Notes under the pieces: model-generated
The model's input: only the letters and a program-made list of their open reading frames with translations
What the model was told of the DNA's origin: nothing
Database searches by the model: none
Shown here: piece by piece, positions 61,393 to 64,000 of the stretch
Numbering within the stretch: position 1 is the first letter of the stretch
Layout: each line of letters begins with the position of its first letter
Program-made: the position numbers and the translations under genes
Origin: JAEZJZ01 sp050949055
GTDB lineage: Bacteria > Bacillota > UBA994 > UBA5500
Length of the DNA: 64,000 nucleotides
Reading direction: 5' to 3'
Assembly: GCA_050949055.1 (NCBI GenBank)
Contig: JBMNFA010000009.1
Coordinates: 434,001-498,000 of the forward strand

Positions 61393-63061
61393 TGTCAATG
61401 GACAGGGAAAATGTCACCCCAAATCGCGTTATACGGGACAGGGAAAATGTCACCTTCGAGGTTAGAATACGCCCTTGACTCCCTGTGCTTCTTGTTAAGT
61501 GCGAGGGGCGATGGCAGGGAGGACGAAGGCAAGAATCCTTCGCTCGCCCCTCGGTACGTCATTTTAGCACAGGGGTCAAGGGACTTAGCTGGATGATGGC
61601 TTAGGGCTCCGACAGGGAGGACTGGGTGACCTAAGCGTTAGTCGTTGTCCCTGAATGCTGAATCACCCAAGGCAGCGCTCAGCCAAGGTCGTTCGTCAAA
61701 GTATTTTTCGGTCTTGGAGCGCCTGCGCTTAATCGGCTTGGGCTGTTGTTTCTTCCATGGGTGATCAGCAGGCTGGGTTCGCGGCTGTGCAGGTGTTGCC
61801 GGTTTCTCTTTTGGTGGCTCTACTCTCTTCTCTGGCTTTGGTATGGCCTTTAGTGCGTATACCACGTCACAGTATACGGCACTAACGGTTCCGTCTAGAG
61901 CTGTAAGTACCTGCACGGTGGCTTTCTGCCTTAAGGGGATAACTTGTCCCCGCGAATCGAGTAGTTGAAATAACTGACCGCCATAGGAAATGGTTGAACC
62001 AGCAGATGCTTTACGCGGATGACGGATAGACAGGATTCTGCGAATGTTCTCTTGGCTGGGTGCAGGTAAAAAGACAGACCCATCCTCGGGTGCCTTTACG
62101 GCGAACTGCTTGTTGAATCTAGCAATGAATCCCGGTAGAAAAGCATTGGCCTCTTCCATGGTTGAGATCTTGGCTATCCGGAGCTCAGTAATCAGGCGAG
62201 CTTGTAGGGTCCCCCAAAGGCGTTCAATTCTCCCTTTAGCTTGCGGTGACCGTGCAGGAATGTGTTGGATTCCAAGGTCCGCGAGAGCATTACCGAACTG
62301 AGTTAAGGCTACGGTCTTTCCAGCCAATTGGTCCTCGATACTGAGCTTATCTTTTTTCGGGGAGAAGAAGATCGAGTGGCGATCAGAATAAAGGCCATCT
62401 GGAATCCCGTAGTCATTAAGCACTTGCTCAAGCATTAAATGGTATCCTCGCAAGTCTTCAGTAGGTCTAAAGACTAGTGCTAAAACAGTGCTTGTAGCAT
62501 CATCGATGCTCCCATGCAGAGCCAGCGTAGGCCCTCGTCCCTCGAGCCAATCATGGGTACTGGCATCGCACTGCGCCAGCATGCCCATGCGTGCTTTGCG
62601 GTCACGAGTACGACGTTTGTGCGGCTGTTTCTTAGCAAAGCGCAATTGCACTTGCGCTTTGCGTAGGATTCTAGCAACGCTCTTGGCACTTATCTCGATA
62701 TAGTTGTGTTCGGCCAAAAGCTCACTCATGTGCTGGCAGCTAGTATCCCTGTAGTCTCCTGTTGCCATTTCAACAACCAGACGCCTAACGTCAGTAGGAA
62801 TAGCGTTAGCGGGCTTCCGTCCACGATTACCGTGTGCGAGAAAACCTGGTCCCTGATTCTGAACCCCTTTCTTCAACCGTTTCACTTGTCGTTCACTTAG
62901 TCCAAGCACTTGTGCTGCGTCAGCAATGGTACGTCTTCCGCTAAGGGTGTCTTGAATGGCACGAAGGCGATTTGCTTCTTTCATGTTTAAATATTGCTCT
63001 CCCATCATAGGGACATTATCGCTGTCCCGTTACAGGGTGACAATATCGCTGTCCGACGACA
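61393..63061 (-). mobile_element. IS1202/ISTde1-like insertion sequence, copy 2
   Basis: 1669 bp, same as copy 1 throughout where compared. Flanked by a 16 bp direct repeat CGAGGCGGGCCTCGGT (61377-61392 and 63062-63077). The right repeat directly abuts the -35 box of the metG T-box transcript. Both copies face the same way, 7780 bp apart. Confidence 0.9.
61638..63008 (-). CDS. DDE transposase, IS1202-like
   Basis: The same 456-residue protein as at 53858-55228, with HTH at the N-terminus and D148, D209 and E262 in place. The identity of the two copies means very recent movement or gene conversion. The gene is intact, so the element may still be active. Confidence 0.9.
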   Translation of the reverse strand: MMGEQYLNMKEANRLRAIQDTLSGRRTIADAAQVLGLSERQVKRLKKGVQNQGPGFLAHGNRGRKPANAIPTDVRRLVVEMATGDYRDTSCQHMSELLAEHNYIEISAKSVARILRKAQVQLRFAKKQPHKRRTRDRKARMGMLAQCDASTHDWLEGRGPTLALHGSIDDATSTVLALVFRPTEDLRGYHLMLEQVLNDYGIPDGLYSDRHSIFFSPKKDKLSIEDQLAGKTVALTQFGNALADLGIQHIPARSPQAKGRIERLWGTLQARLITELRIAKISTMEEANAFLPGFIARFNKQFAVKAPEDGSVFLPAPSQENIRRILSIRHPRKASAGSTISYGGQLFQLLDSRGQVIPLRQKATVQVLTALDGTVSAVYCDVVYALKAIPKPEKRVEPPKEKPATPAQPRTQPADHPWKKQQPKPIKRRRSKTEKYFDERPWLSAALGDSAFRDND

Positions 63062-63077
63062 CGAGGCGGGCCTCGGT

Positions 63078-63106
63078 TTGACATTTGCCGGCGGCGATGG
63101 TACACT
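63078..63106 (+). promoter_or_regulatory. Promoter of the metG T-box transcript
   Basis: TTGACA at 63078-63083 and TACACT at 63101-63106, 17 bp apart, with TGG before the -10 box. It begins right after the IS target duplication. Confidence 0.75.
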
Positions 63107-63112
63107 TTAGTC

Positions 63113-63377
63113 TAAATTCATCAGGACAGTGGCGATGAAGGAAAGAGTAATTGCTATGGGCGTTCCAGCAGAGAGCCGGGTTAGGTGCAAGCCGGTGAAC
63201 GCGCGAGCGATGAAGATGGCTCTGGAGCCGGGTAGACGAGTGCCCGCATCTATCAGGCACAAGGCTGCCCCGCCGTCAGGCGATACCAGCAGGCTGCGAC
63301 AGCCAATGAGGCCGGTTTACCGGCGAAACAGGGTGGTACCACGGACCCCCGTCCCTGACTTGGGACGGGGGTTTTGT
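63113..63377 (+). promoter_or_regulatory. T-box leader of metG, specifier ATG (Met)
   Basis: GGCGATGAAGGAAAGAGTA in stem I, specifier region ATGAAG-ATG-GCTCTGGAGC (ATG at 63216-63218), antiterminator AGGGTGGTACCACGG at 63330-63344 and terminator CCCCCGTCCC/GGGACGGGGG with TTTTG. TGGT would pair with the ACCA end of tRNA-Met, whereas aspS and argS leaders have TGGC. Confidence 0.93.
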
Positions 63378-63424
63378 CGTCCATTCCAGCATCCTTATTC
63401 GCTTTATGCAAGGAGGAGAGAAGA

Positions 63425-64000
63425 TTGACCAAACCAACCTATTACTTGACCACGCCTCTCTACTACACAAGCGGCAAGCTGCATATTGGCCATGCTTACA
63501 CAACGGTGGTGGCGGATGCCTTAGCTCGCTACAAGCAGCTCAGGGGCTACGACGTCTGCTTTCTGACCGGCACCGACGAGCACGGTCTCAAGGTACAGAA
63601 GAACGCGGAGGCAGCCGGCAAATCACCGCAGCAGTTCGTCGACGACCTGGTGGTCAGCATCAAGGATCTCTGGCGGTTGTTGGACGTGGAGTACGACATC
63701 TTCATTCGCACTAGCGATCCGATGCACAAGCGGGCAGTGGAGAAGATCTTCACTCGCCTGTATGAACAAGGGGACATTTACAAGGGAGAGTACAAGGGAC
63801 TCTATTGCGTGCCCTGCGAAGCCTTTTGGACCGAATTGCAGCTTAAGGATGGCAAGTGTCCCGATTGTGGGCGGGAGGTGCAGATGGTCACCGAAACCAG
63901 CTACTTCTTCCGTCTATCCAAGTATCAGGACCGTTTGTTGCAGCACATCCAGCAGCATCCCGAGTTCATCCAGCCTGCTTCCCGCAGGAACGAGATGATC
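63425..64000 (+). CDS. metG: Methionine--tRNA ligase, N-terminal part
   Basis: 192 codons of a class I synthetase; it runs off the window. YYLTTPLYYTSGKLHIGHAY contains the HIGH motif, FLTGTDEHGLK follows, and the zinc knuckle cysteines are in YCVPCEAFW and CPDCGRE. TTG 63425 lies 6 bases after AGGAGGAG. Controlled by the Met T-box upstream. Confidence 0.95.
   Translation, partial: MTKPTYYLTTPLYYTSGKLHIGHAYTTVVADALARYKQLRGYDVCFLTGTDEHGLKVQKNAEAAGKSPQQFVDDLVVSIKDLWRLLDVEYDIFIRTSDPMHKRAVEKIFTRLYEQGDIYKGEYKGLYCVPCEAFWTELQLKDGKCPDCGREVQMVTETSYFFRLSKYQDRLLQHIQQHPEFIQPASRRNEMI

Overview
The window is a 64 kb piece of a chromosome from a spore-forming Bacillota of the Clostridia type. Signs of this are the sporulation sigma factor SigH, an AbrB regulator, the ctsR-mcsA-mcsB-clpC operon, DisA, FabK, T-box leaders, anti-SD CCTCCTTTCT at the 16S 3' end, and an EF-Tu with a four-cysteine insertion of the kind I recall from Peptococcaceae-like clostridia. 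I cannot name a genus. Coding DNA is moderately G+C rich, genes are tightly packed, and TTG start codons are unusually common.

Layout. 1-3.3 kb: end of prfA, prmC, then iscR-iscS-iscU. 3.4-6.5 kb (minus strand): an archaeal-type aspartyl-tRNA synthetase behind an Asp-specific T-box, and murC. 6.7-12.3 kb: an RNase H-like/TPR protein, a TrpR-like repressor, a TPM-domain/LemA pair, a half-size GDT1 transporter, and argS behind an Arg-specific T-box. 12.4-19.6 kb: Nudix hydrolase, a two-component system, an M24 peptidase, murB, small proteins, tRNA-Pro and dusB. 19.8-25 kb: the fatty-acid operon fabH-fabK-fabD-fabG-acpP-fabF. 25-27.5 kb: an HTH protein, an unrecognised protein and greA. 27.5-34.7 kb: a complete rRNA operon (16S, tRNA-Ile, tRNA-Ala, 23S, 5S, tRNA-Asn). 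34.8-38.9 kb: guaB, an EF-G paralogue and a small minus-strand gene. 39-46.6 kb: ctsR-mcsA-mcsB-clpC, radA, disA. 46.6-53.6 kb: carD, PIN-TRAM protein, ispD-ispF-mrnC, thyX, rlmB, sigH. 53.6-63.1 kb: two apparently identical 1669 bp insertion sequences bracketing a tRNA cluster, tuf, rpmG-secE-nusG-rplK-rplA, rplJ-rplL and abrB. 63.1-64 kb: a Met-specific T-box and the start of metG.

The most unusual part is the rRNA operon. The 23S gene is about 3.86 kb and carries four insertions. Two, at positions I place in helices 25 and 45, are bounded by inverted arrays of a degenerate heptamer ARGTNRG; the helix-45 one holds a four-helix-bundle (S23-type) reading frame with a frameshift near its end. 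The other two, in helices 68 and 98, share the same terminal inverted repeat (CCGGCACTCAACT). One encodes a small GIY-YIG nuclease and the other is a 93 bp non-coding version, so the pair resembles an autonomous element and its miniature derivative living inside rRNA. The same heptamer family recurs through the 16S-23S and 23S-5S spacers, with the fifth base constant within each array.

Other repeats: a 68 bp tandem repeat at two loci 40 kb apart in opposite orientation, a family of REPIN-like GGGGAC palindromes, and a CTCCCAGTC...GACAGCCCCCTC family. The three T-box leaders share the same architecture, and their specifier codons (GAC, CGC, ATG) can be read by aligning them with each other.
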